A stretch of DNA of 64,000 nucleotides from NCBI RefSeq assembly GCF_027943255.1, contig NC_072895.1, forward strand, positions 41,142,001 through 41,206,000, given 5' to 3'. The stretch's first letter is position 1, and each line of letters starts with the position of its first letter. Below are positions 21,561-30,739 of the stretch, one piece after another. The notes beneath the pieces were generated by a model. It was not told where the DNA came from. It was given only the letters and a program-made list of their open reading frames with translations, and searched no databases. Origin of the DNA: Anastrepha obliqua. Lineage: Eukaryota; Arthropoda; Insecta; Diptera; Tephritidae. The translations under genes were made by a program, and so were the position numbers.

Positions 21561-21899
21561 GGCGGCCGCCGTAGCCGAATGGGTTGGTGCGTGACTACCA
21601 TTCGGAATTCACAGAGCGAACGTTGGTTCGAATCTCGGTGAAACATCAAAAAAAAACAAAACAAAAATTAAGAAAAGCATTTTTCTAATATTTTCTAATA
21701 GCGGTCGCCCCTCGGCAAGCAATGGCGAACCTCCGAGTGTATTTCTGCCATGTCTGCCGTTCGGAATCGGCTTGAAACTGTAGGTCCCTCCATTTGTGGA
21801 ACAACATCAAGACGGACACCACAAATAGGAGGAGGAGCTCGGCCAAACACCTAACAGAAGTGTACGCGCCAATTATATATAATATATATAATATATAAC
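21561..21899 (+). mobile_element. tRNA-derived SINE, copy C (complete, with TSD)
   Basis: The best copy of the family, 339 bp. The tRNA-like head begins GGCGGCCGCCGTAGCCGAAT. It contains a pol III A box-like TAGCCGAATGGG (21572-21583) and a B box GGTTCGAATCT (21625-21635), 53 bp apart. The body follows (TAATAGCGGTCGCCCCTCGG, TTCTGCCATG, CTTGAAACTGTAGGTCCCTC, ATAGGAGGAGGAGCTCGG, CCAAACACC) and then a TA-rich tail. An 11-bp target duplication TAGAAAAATTT flanks it exactly (21550-21560 and 21900-21910). Confidence 0.9.
21572..21635 (+). promoter_or_regulatory. Internal pol III promoter (A and B boxes) of the SINE
   Basis: The A box-like TAGCCGAATGGG and B box-like GGTTCGAATCT sit at tRNA-type spacing. 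The B box matches the GGTTCGANNCC consensus with one deviation. Known SINEs use such boxes for RNA polymerase III transcription; activity here is inferred. Confidence 0.75.
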
Positions 21900-21910
21900 T
21901 AGAAAAATTT

Positions 21911-22725
21911 CGATGCATGCATCACTTCATTTACTTATGGGCCTTTAACATAATTTTTTTCATTCATTAATTAATTTCAAGGATATTTAGGAATACATTT
22001 TTCAAAGCACATTATTATGCTATAATCGTCCCAGCGAAAAGTAAAAATATTCCTTTAACTATGTTTTAAAGCTGTGTTTTAAATATTTGGTTCTTTGAAA
22101 AACTACTTTGCTGAGAAAATAAAAAACTGAGTATGCAGAATTGGCATATAAGACCTTTACGCGCATAACTTAGTTAACTTTTACTGTCGCACAGTGTAAC
22201 TATTTTTGGAATTTTGAACTCCTTCTACATAAAACAATTCATTCGCGTTAAAAATTAAAATTGCAGACTTACTACAACAGAGTGCTAGTATGTCATACAG
22301 ATTGGTTTTTTCATGGACAGGAAATCTGATCGAAACCATGCTTACCTCACATGTAATTATTAATTTGAAATAATTTTAAGTAAGGAAAATGAGTGCACTT
22401 TTACTCTTTACGTATCGCTTTAAATTGCAAAAGTCGGTTTACAACCACATCAACTTTCCATGCAGCGGTGATTTTCGGTGAATAGTCAAAAATGCGGTTT
22501 TAAAAATTATATTAAAAAAATTGCAAATCTGTAATTTTCATATGCTAAAATTTAGTCTAAGTCATGGTAATACCCACTGGTATTTAATGGTACGACAGAA
22601 AAGAACACGATGATAGAAATTTTTGGGAAAATATATAAGGAACTGCTTATTTTTGAGTAAATAAAAAATGTGGTTTATTTGAGGATGAAGTACTTGTATA
22701 TATACGGTTTCGTACTGCTCAGCTC
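21911..22725. other. Unassigned non-coding DNA
   Basis: A+T-rich, with no motif-bearing frames and no inverted terminal repeats recognised. Confidence 0.45.
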
Positions 22726-22726
22726 C

Positions 22727-22860
22727 AGGTTAGGTTAGGTTAGGTTTGGCAGCCGCATCGCACATAGAGACAACGATGCCACTTAGACCACGAAATGGGT
22801 CGGTTGTGAACAGCGGGGGCTGAGCTACATTTCCCTCTCCATATTGAACCATCCTGAGCT
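22727..22860 (-). mobile_element. LINE 3' end with (CCTAA)n-like tail
   Basis: On the minus strand a 3' UTR-like block (GGTCTAAGTGGCATCG, then GATGCGGCTGCCAAA) runs into CCTAACCTAACCTAACCT at 22727-22744. The GTCTAAGTG block also occurs near 59795 and, more weakly, near 6670 next to a LINE ORF2 end, so this is read as a 5'-truncated LINE tail. The tail unit equals the arthropod telomere motif TTAGG in complement. Confidence 0.5.
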
Positions 22861-22864
22861 TTTG

Positions 22865-23110
22865 ACAAAGCGTAAAAAGTTGTTGATACCTAAAATGTAT
22901 AGATTATCTATATTCGATAAGAAATAGGATTTCAAAAATAATAATTAAATTCAATAATACGATTTAAAACATTTTATTTCTTTTGGCAGCTTAAGAAACC
23001 TAAAAGTGCCACTGCATCTAAACTTACCTCAATTTACCTCCCCTGAAGTTAGCTCAGCTCACTTTAACTTAGCTCACCTCAGCTCTCCCTTACACTCATA
23101 GCCAAGGACG
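22865..23110. other. Unassigned non-coding DNA
   Basis: Contains a CTCAGCTCACTTTAACTTAG-like imperfect short repeat (GCTCA/ACCTC motifs, 23040-23090). Nothing else is recognised. Confidence 0.4.
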
Positions 23111-23116
23111 ATAGAA

Positions 23117-23308
23117 TTAAAAGGTTTGCTCTTTAACCTTGGCTACCACACCATTTGGAGATTCGGCAGCCGAATTCTTCACGATCATTTTACATGTATA
23201 CCCACACTCGGGTAATTGGTCGTTGTTCAGATAGCAACGAAGTGTCATTGGCTTATATTTGTCGCAAATCACCAACACAATCTCCGTTTTTTTGTAAACA
23301 CACACCAA
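23117..23308 (-). CDS. Hypothetical short ORF, possible gene fragment
   Basis: The minus-strand frame of 63 codons starts MVCVYKKTEIVLVICDKYKP and ends AAESPNGVVAKVKEQTF before a stop. Composition is balanced (Cys, Asn, Glu and Lys rich), unlike the T-rich noise frames around it. No family is recognised, no splice sites can be tied to it and no neighbouring exon is evident. It may be a remnant of a mobile element or host gene, or chance. Confidence 0.2.
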   Translation of the reverse strand: MVCVYKKTEIVLVICDKYKPMTLRCYLNNDQLPECGYTCKMIVKNSAAESPNGVVAKVKEQTF

Positions 23309-23479
23309 GACACGTCAACCAATCAGCGGATTCTTTTAAATTCTCCCAAAGCCGAATAACGGTTTATTTAAGAACACACCTCTACAAATCTCTTCACCAT
23401 GATTCATATGCACATGAAGTGTGTTTCATAACTAGAGCATAAGGACTTATTGGAAAGTTTTGATTATTTATTGCTTTAT

Positions 23480-23900
23480 TTAATTTTAATAATTTTTTTA
23501 TGAGAATATAGTCCATTTTCCTAGAGAGTCCATATAAATTCAGGTTTCAGACTTCGTCTAAATTAAAAAAAAAAATCTTAAATTTCCATAGAAACTTTAA
23601 AATTTTTATCCAGCATCTTTAAAAAAATTTCGAGTATACATTTTGTAGCCCACTTAAATTATTTATACGGAAGAAAATATCCCACACCGTCAGCCAAAAA
23701 AAAAGAAAAACAAGAAAAAATTGTGTGAAATCAACGCGATTTTGGACTAGTTTAAGCTTGCATTTTTTTCTAAAAAGCCATACAAATACAAGCTTCAAAC
23801 TTTGTACAAATAAAAAAAAAATTCAACGATTTCCCATTAAAACGGCAAACTTTTAAGTAGCATTTTATAGTTTGGATTAAAGGGTTAGGGGGTAGTCAGA
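23480..23900 (+). repeat. Dispersed A+T-rich repeat (family A) copy
   Basis: Contains CAGGTTTCAGACTTCGTCTA (compare 20244), CACACCGTCAGCCAAAAA and GTGTGAAATCAACGCGATTT (compare 20582, 45898 and, inverted, 24255-24345). The first block is repeated at about 23790 in weaker form, so there may be a tandem internal structure. Non-coding. Confidence 0.5.
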
Positions 23901-24079
23901 GGCCCGAAAGATCAAGATTTTCAATAATTTTTTTTTTGCTAGTCAGTTACTTTATTTGACAAAAATAAAAGCATAGCATTAATAAATCATGTTGCGACTT
24001 GAGTTTAGGAAAATAAAAAAAATTATTAAAAAAAATCGAAATTTTTTAAAAAAGGCATCTTTCGATCAGACACGAGTTT

Positions 24080-24480
24080 TTTATTTTTTTTTAAAGCACT
24101 ATAAATTGTATTGAAATTTACCCAGCAGTTTTTAAGATACAGTGATGACCAGTGCAAAAAATATAGTTTTGAAAAAAAAAAACCCATTTAAAGTTTTGCC
24201 CGAGCCCGAGCCTGAGCCCGAGCGCCCTTTGTTAATAGAGTGTAAGTTTCAAGTAGCTCAAAAATTGTGTTGATTTTTTATAATTATTTTTGCTGACGGC
24301 AAATTTCTGACGGTGCTTTGTTCCATATAACGAATACTTGGCACTTTTTTATATGATTATTTTCGGTCACTGATTTTAAACGATATTTAATGCAGTTTAA
24401 TGTGAATATTTTCAGTGCTACAAATTACGACTTTCATATGGATTTTCTTAAAAAATTGAGTGCATCTATTTAATAATTTT
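24080..24480 (-). repeat. Dispersed A+T-rich repeat (family A), inverted copy
   Basis: In the minus sense it reads ATGGAACAAAGCACCGTCAG, AAATTTGCCGTCAGCAAAAA, then ATCAACACAATTTTTGAGCT (24255-24345), matching 45835-45920 and 23686-23735. It lies head-to-head with the copy at 23480-23900. A short CCCGAG hexamer run (about 24199-24228) is embedded. Confidence 0.45.
24199..24230 (+). repeat. Short (GCCCGA)n run
   Basis: Five near-identical CCCGAG units with one CCTGAG variant. GC-rich, in strong contrast to its A+T-rich surroundings. Confidence 0.8.
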
Positions 24481-24484
24481 TGGT

Positions 24485-25945
24485 AAGGCATTTTAACTAG
24501 TGATAATAAAAACGCTCAACCGAGACACGAGTTAAAAACTGCATAGTTTACTGCTTGCACAGAAAATTTTCTTATTTAATTATACATTTTTCTCTTTAAA
24601 TTTTTCTCTTCAACTGGAATTTCGCAGTTTTAGAATCGCCTTGCAACCATTTAAGTGTTAATTGAAACGACTTAGCCCACATTAGGGATACTTAAATGAG
24701 GATAACCGCCACATTACTAGCTTAAGTACCAGCCATCCAAATACAGAACTTAATGCAATCAAATATAAAACTTCACATAATCGCGATTTCAGCTGTAATG
24801 TCTGAATAAACTGGCTGGTGGCATCATTACTAGCACTCACTCCAACACAGAGAAGTTTATGATGATTGCTTCGCAGTAAAGAATGACGTTGTGGAAATCG
24901 AAAACTGCTAAAAATCTATTCATAAAATGGTGGCATCGTTAAATGAAAGCGTTTAAAGATATTAGTGCGTCGAAGCGAACAAATTTTATTGCCCTTAAGC
25001 CAAAGCACTTGGTGTGACATTTGCATGTGGTAACGCTAAGTGCAAACTGCAGGGTGGGGTGGCTGCTGCTGCTATGCTGTTCTGGGAATGCTGTCCGTTA
25101 AGCAAATTGCTGTGAGTTGATATATTTTTCAAAAATGCTGTGGTAAGTGGATTACATGAGCAACAAAAAATTGGATTGAGAGAACTCAGCGAGATGGGGG
25201 AAAAACAAAAAAAAAAAAATATTTACTGCTGGTGTTGGTGCAAAGAGCCAGAGTTATTCGCTTCGATGCGTTAACTGATAGGCCTTGGTGTATGGGAATA
25301 TCGCGTATACTCATACACATATGAACTAAAGTATACATATAAATAAGAAATTCTGCGCACTTTTGATGGAATAACTTAAGTCGTCTTAACACTTCTTTCA
25401 GTAGCGAAATCATTTTTTACTTTTCTGGAAATATTTAATTAATTCATCATTCCCAGACGTAGCTCGAATAGCCTACCATCTTAATAAAAGTTGAATGAAT
25501 TATTAATTTTTTCTAAGACAGAGCAGAATTTATTGACCTTAAAGCAAAATTTGTTTAAGCCACATAAGGCATTTTAATTAAAACGCTTATTTCGATATTT
25601 TCGTTTAGTTCGAGTTGTGGCAGTGCTACTTAAGTGAAATAAGCAAAATAGCTGAAAAATAGGTTTTACAAGAAGTTTGTACATGGCAAAAATACGGTCA
25701 GAGGTGTGCTGTTGACTGCTTTCAAATGAAAAATCAAAAGATTTTTTTCTTGCAAAAAATGTTTAGTTCAAGTAGAACATTTTTGAGCATACACTTTCCT
25801 ACAACTTCTTGCAACGAATAGAGTATTCTACGCCAACCTGAAACGTCTAAAATCCAGACTACACTCACGCAGCTATAAATACAGAATTTCAAAAATAAAA
25901 GTAAGACCAGTTTTGACGTGAGTCAAACTGTTAATAAACTGAAAA
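24485..25945. other. Unassigned non-coding DNA
   Basis: No domain-bearing frames, transposon tips or strong repeats. Poly-A runs occur near 25200-25220. The minus frame at 25186-25413 has no motif. Confidence 0.45.
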
Positions 25946-25949
25946 TACT

Positions 25950-26055
25950 GAACTGGTGGTCTGCTGCCTTGAATTATGTAACTTGGCGAAGGCTAGTTGA
26001 CGAAGCTAAAGCTCATCCCGAGCTGTAACGCTGCCTGATGATGATGATACTTTTT
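25950..26055 (+). mobile_element. LINE 3' end with (GAT)n tail
   Basis: TTGGCGAAGGCTAGTTGACG, AAGCTCATCCCGAGCTGTAA and CTGCCTGATGATGATGATAC read as the C-terminal WRRLVDEAKAHPEL and a stop, followed by the GAT-repeat tail. The segment at 54403-54442 has the same layout (CACCCCGAGCTGTAAATGCT, then ATGATGATGATG). Only about 100 bp remains. Confidence 0.6.
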
Positions 26056-26059
26056 GATC

Positions 26060-27545
26060 ATCAATAATATCGTTTTGAACCTTCGGCCTATTGACTCATA
26101 TACTCGTACAAATATAAAAAAATTGGGAGAGCAATTAAAGAGATAAATGGTGTTAGTTTTGCGCTATTCAACTAGCCAAGAGAGTTTGATTGCTACTGTT
26201 CCAGGAGCGTAAAAGATTTTTCACAAAGTTGTGAATATCGGTAGGGTAGACCTGAATGTGATAGAGATATTCTACACTTAATCATAGGCCTTCAGTTCAA
26301 AGCTAACTATAGCATGAATCTAGGAGACAGGCTTTGCGTCAATGGGCCGACGGAGAGAAATTAAAGATATACGAATGATACAGTCAAAATATAGGGCATT
26401 TTTTCGGGCTGAGCCGAAATGAAATTTTTTTTATATGAAAGTTCCATGTAGTTCATTATGTATGTATATGTGGATTATGATTTCAATTGTATGAAATATT
26501 AGCTGAGACTTCACACGGAGACATTGATTCGAATTAAGAAATTAATTGAAAACCAAAACTTAAGATCAGTATTTTTGGTTTTGACGCTTAGAAAATATGA
26601 TTTTATGACATTTTTCAAAATTAAGAAATAGACGATACATGAGGCACCAGGAAAATAAATTATTCACCTCAGACTGTTGGACGGCAGAATAACTAGAATT
26701 TCTTCATAATCGTTTAGCATGGGGAAGAAATTTAGCAGAGGGATAACATGAACAGAAATCATTACTTGTAATAAACAAAAAAATAAAAAGTGTTGTAAAA
26801 TGCTGCTCTGACGTACACCAGAACGAAATCCCATCGAAGAAATCCCATCAAAGCAATCCCATCAAAGAAATCCCATCGATAACTACAGTACTGCACGACT
26901 TTACTAAATAGGATCGAGCGCAATCAAGCAAAGTTGAATGAAAACCGAGTCATGCGAGTTTAGTATCAAAGGCTTTAGAGAGGTCCGTATAGATCGCGTA
27001 TCCACTCTGGAAACCTACGGGTTAATCTTCAGAAAAAACTAACATGTTAGATAACGTAGATCTTGGAACTACAACTACTAACTTGTCTTTGATAATACAT
27101 TCAAAGAGATACATGTATTATATCGATGGTTCGAAACTCGAGAAGATCTTAAGCGCTGAGAAAAATTATTATAATTTTTTTAATTTCTTACACAGTTTTA
27201 TAAAAATATACAGGAGATTTTAGAAATGTTTAATGTATATTGAGTAGAGTAAACATAGTGCAAGTGTACTGTTTTTTGAACTCAGGAAAAAGGGACTGAA
27301 GACAAAAATTCAATTTTTTATTTTTGGTTAGTGCAGGGATAAAAATATATAATACTGATAAATCATTTTCCTTACGTGGTTAAAAGCTGTATGTAACATT
27401 TTGTTCACCTTTATAATGGCACAAAATACTTGGCCTATAAATAAAGGAGATTTTAAAAATTGTAAGCTTCTAAAAGCTTAGCAGAATTTGCTATTTTCAT
27501 TGGGAGCTACTGGTTGTGTTTATTCTTTAAAGAGAATTAATTTTT
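26060..27545. other. Unassigned non-coding DNA
   Basis: Apart from the 14-bp tandem repeat at 26823-26880, nothing is recognised. The sequence is A+T-rich with no supported frames. Confidence 0.45.
26823..26880 (+). repeat. Tandem repeat, 14-bp unit x4
   Basis: Units AAATCCCATCGAAG / AAATCCCATCAAAG / CAATCCCATCAAAG / AAATCCCATCGATA follow each other directly, with one or two differences among copies. Confidence 0.85.
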
Positions 27546-27549
27546 ACTT

Positions 27550-27910
27550 TTAAGGGGCTAACTATGGGGCTACGCCAGGCAAAATTCTTACTGGGGGTAA
27601 CAACCAAAAGAAGTGTAAAAAACTCATGACCCTCACGGGCTGATTTTTGTCGTTTCTGCGCCCAACCCTAGAATACTCCAATGCACCTTCTTCTTGAACG
27701 TAGTTCTATAGCGAAGAAAAGGGTGAAACATCTCGGCCAATTACAGCTAGAAAAAAGGCACATACGCTCAGTGCAACCCAACTCTATCTTAAGTTTAATA
27801 AGGGAACGGGGTTTGTATGAGGTACTGTGATGAGCAGAAGGCACAAAAGACCTTCAGGTGAGGTGCAAACCTCAAATAAATCTAATCTAGTCTCTAATTT
27901 TAAGCTCTGA
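27550..27910 (+). mobile_element. LINE ORF2 C-terminus and 3' end
   Basis: A plus-strand frame reads LLLERSSIAKKRVKHLGQLQ and then NSILSLIRERGLYEVL, followed by stops. A 3' UTR-like sequence follows, ending AAATCTAATCTAGTC (27888-27903). The 5' block GGGGCTACGCCAGGCAAAAT (27557) matches 43448 (GGGGCTGCGCTAGGTGAAAT), so both are copies of one LINE family. The TAATC tail resembles that of the LINE at 10680-10995. Confidence 0.65.
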
Positions 27911-27914
27911 AAAT

Positions 27915-29480
27915 ATAATGAGTGTTTGAAAACCTAGATTACATGTCAGTAGATTTCAAAACTTTATCTTTTTAAAAGTTGGTTAGAAGCAGCCAAGTGT
28001 GAGTCCCTGTATTTGCGTCGAAATGTGAAAAAATGGGCAAAAAACTCGAAAGTTTATACTAAATTGAAAATCTGTAACAGTAACTCGTTTACGTACGCAT
28101 ACACATACATGCACAGTTTGAGATTTATACGCATATGTGTATATGTAGAGGAGGGAAATTGAAATTTGGCTCAGGGCGGATATGCAACAGGATTTACGCT
28201 TCACCGCCAACGCCAACGATAAAAAATACCAACAGCGTGTGAGAATAAATGCATGAGCGGGGTGTAAATCTGCATATATGCATGCACATAAATTTATAAC
28301 TACTACAATCACTTGCATACACACACATACATAGTACATACTTTCCACTATACGGATACGCCTGTGCGTGAGCGAAAAATTCTGCAGAAAAACTGCATTT
28401 CTCTGGCAACAACAGCAACAAAAAAAATTTGAGTTTCGAGTTTGATTGTTAGTACTGTTATTTTGAATACACTGCACATACTTATATACATATGCAGATG
28501 TATAGGTGCACATACGCGCTCAATATAACGCTTGCCGTTTGTCTCTCTTGATGCTGCCTTTAATTAAAATGATCAATTTAAAATTCGTACACGATAATAC
28601 TTAATTTATAGCACTGGCGGCATGCCAAATCGCGCAAATACTTCAAAAAGGCAAGTAAAGCGTTCGTGAATTCATGGGATGCGTTATTTATCCATATGAA
28701 TTCATTGATGTGAATATAAATCGGTATTGTACGAGTATGAAAGGTGGTTTGCACTCAGGGCCGTTGTTTCATGGTAGGCCTCACAATGTTTTCAGAGTAT
28801 CACTCGCTCCCAGGTATATGAAAAATATGAAATTTTCATTTTCTTGTGTTCTTTTTTGGCTTATATTGAATACCGATTTATTGATGGGTGGTTCGAAGAG
28901 TTGCGTGGATTTATGTTTTGCTTCAAATGCATGGGCGTACAATTTCATGTCACGTCCGAAGAGTAGATGACATTTCTGAGAATTTTTTTTTATCTCAGAA
29001 ACGCACTCAATAGTTCGGCATTGGCTGCCATCCACCACTTGGATAAACAACAGATCTTCAGTTACAGCTGCATAACGAATTTCCGGACCATCTTCTGGAT
29101 GTTTTAAGCCCTCCATATTTTTTTCTTTGTTATTGCAGAAAATTGTAAGGAAATTGAAAATCGTCACTTCGCAGACCTGAATGAAGGAAAAATATATTTT
29201 TTTAATATTTTGTCGGTTTTTGGTTAATTTTTTTTAAAACAGTTTAAATAAAAATAAAAGCAAAAGTAAAAATTTTAGAACTTTTTATTTGTTTTTTATT
29301 AAACTATTAAACAATTTGTTTCAAATTTCAAAAAATATTGCAGTACCCACCAAGGCGGTCATTCAGAATTTTTTTTTCGTTTTTAATTAAGCAGCAACAT
29401 TTACTGCGTACTGAAAATGCCTCAAATATACCTTTTGTCATTTCGAATTGATTTCAAAAATAAAAGAATTTTAATCTTTA
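27915..29480. other. Unassigned DNA with minor frames
   Basis: Overlapping frames at 27983-28513 (minus) and 28674-28970 (plus) have low-complexity Tyr/Cys/Val composition and no motif. The minus frame at 28781-29125 is listed separately as the only one with protein-like composition. Confidence 0.4.
28781..29125 (-). CDS. Hypothetical ORF, unknown remnant
   Basis: Reading from an internal Met at about 29116, the frame gives MEGLKHPEDGPEIRYAAVTE and then DLLFIQVVDGSQCRTIECVS, with charged, non-repetitive composition. The frame opens earlier (29167) but the upstream residues look random. No domain is recognised and no splice context is convincing. It could be a decayed host gene or mobile-element exon. 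Confidence 0.25.
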   Translation of the reverse strand, partial: EKNMEGLKHPEDGPEIRYAAVTEDLLFIQVVDGSQCRTIECVSEIKKNSQKCHLLFGRDMKLYAHAFEAKHKSTQLFEPPINKSVFNISQKRTQENENFIFFIYLGASDTLKTL

Positions 29481-29485
29481 ATTAC

Positions 29486-29760
29486 AGGGTGTTTCAACAA
29501 AAACTTTTACGGGAGGTTTCAATCAAAAATAGCTTTGATTTTTGACAAGTTTTTTTTTTGCTGACGGTATTGCGTGTTTTGTGGAACAACTTCAAGGCGT
29601 ACACCACAAATAGGAGGAGGAGCTCGGCCAAACACCTAACAGAAGTGTACGCGCCAATTATTTATTTATTTTATTTTTTTATTGCGTGTTTTGTTCCATA
29701 CACAAAAAATGTTAAGCATTTGTTACATGGAAAAAATGCACAAGACCGCAGGAAAGCGTT
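29486..29760 (-). repeat. Dispersed A+T-rich repeat (family A), hit by a SINE
   Basis: TTTTTTTTTTGCTGACGGTA (29551) and TTGCGTGTTTTGTTCCATAC correspond to 24287-24330 (TTTTTGCTGACGGC...GTGCTTTGTTCCATA), so this is another copy in the same sense as 24080-24480. The SINE at 29583-29679 was inserted here. A TACAGGGTGTTTCAAC motif at 29485 looks like a mobile-element tip but has no partner. Confidence 0.4.
29583..29679 (+). mobile_element. tRNA-derived SINE, copy D (5' truncated, 15-bp TSD)
   Basis: Only the 3' third is present: GGAACAACTTCAAGGCGTAC, ACCACAAATAGGAGGAGGAG, CTCGGCCAAACACCTAACAG, AAGTGTACGCGCCAATTA, then a TTTATT-rich tail. The 15-bp sequence TATTGCGTGTTTTGT is found immediately on both sides (29568-29582 and 29680-29694). 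5' truncation plus a long target duplication is the signature of LINE-type target-primed reverse transcription. Confidence 0.92.
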
Positions 29761-29764
29761 TGTC

Positions 29765-30529
29765 ACTTAAATTTAAGATTTTTCAAAAAATGGAGTTAAT
29801 CGATGTGTGCATTGAGCGGTTCAAATATCAGAGCGAGTGATTCAACTTCATTAGAGTTCCAAGTTTCGATTGCTTGTCAACAAAATTTTGTATTTAACTT
29901 TACTTATTTATTTTTCTTAGCTATTCTTCGTTGTATTCCTTCGCGAAACATACCTAAAATGCATTTCTGTCTTTATGTTAAATCTTCCGCTTTAAGGATT
30001 GTTTGAATACCTTATCAATATTTGTGGATTATAAAGCTGCTCATGAGTTTATCGATGACGAGCATTTTTTTTAGTCTTGCAACGAGGACTGGTGGATCTA
30101 TAATATTGAAAATAATTGCAAAATGTCTCCCTATTTTTTGCTGAATACTGCGCCAATATACTGACAGCACTCTTGTTTTTTGGAGGCTTCGTACATAGTC
30201 AACAGCAAACTCAAAGATTTATTTTTGGCAGGTACCTTACTTATAGAGAACATAGCAGCATTCCGTAAAATCCAAATAAAGTTGAGTGCTTCTCTAGAGT
30301 GAGTCCGTCATTCGGTCATACCGCATCTAATGCAAAATTAAAACACGCCAAAATTGATCGCCCGTGTGGGTATTGAGAAACTTTGTACAACAGAATTTTT
30401 GGCAATCTTGAGTTGCAAAACAAACAAGAAAAAAAAATAATAATAACAAAAAAATTAGTTTTAGTTAAATTTCGAACATTTTTGAAAATTTTGTAAAACC
30501 TTTTGACCCACAAATATGCACCTCTTATA
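29765..30529. other. Unassigned non-coding DNA
   Basis: No domain-bearing frames or repeats. The small frames at 29803-30006 and 30316-30513 have no motif. Confidence 0.4.
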
Positions 30530-30739
30530 TACAGTACCTGGCCATTGAATTGTGACCGATGATAACAATTACATATTTATGGCTTTGAGAGCGAATAAAA
30601 AGCAAAAGGTTTTAAAGGTTTTAAAAAAGTTTACATATTTGCTTTTATTAAAAGCTTCTTGACATATTTGCTTTAAATATATTTATTTTAAACTAATATT
30701 TCTTACTGTTAAGACGGCCGTAATTCGTTGAGACATACC

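Noticed and set aside
21561..21640. A genuine tRNA gene
   Set aside because: A and B boxes are present, but the sequence cannot be folded by eye into a full cloverleaf with a matching acceptor stem, and it is joined to a repeated non-tRNA body with target duplications. SINE head.
22727..22744. Interstitial telomere from TTAGG repeats
   Set aside because: Only three to four units, attached to a repeat-like block that recurs elsewhere. Diptera lack this telomere type; a LINE tail explains it better.
26823..26880. CRISPR-like array
   Set aside because: 14-bp direct repeats without spacers in a eukaryotic genome; an ordinary minisatellite.
27983..28513. 176-codon minus-strand frame
   Set aside because: Low-complexity Tyr, Cys and Val with TATA/CACA-type DNA; nothing recognisable.
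29485..29510. MLE tip TACAGGGTGTTTCAACAAAA
   Set aside because: The tip looks right, but no opposite end or transposase sequence was found up to the Tc1-like element at 30532.
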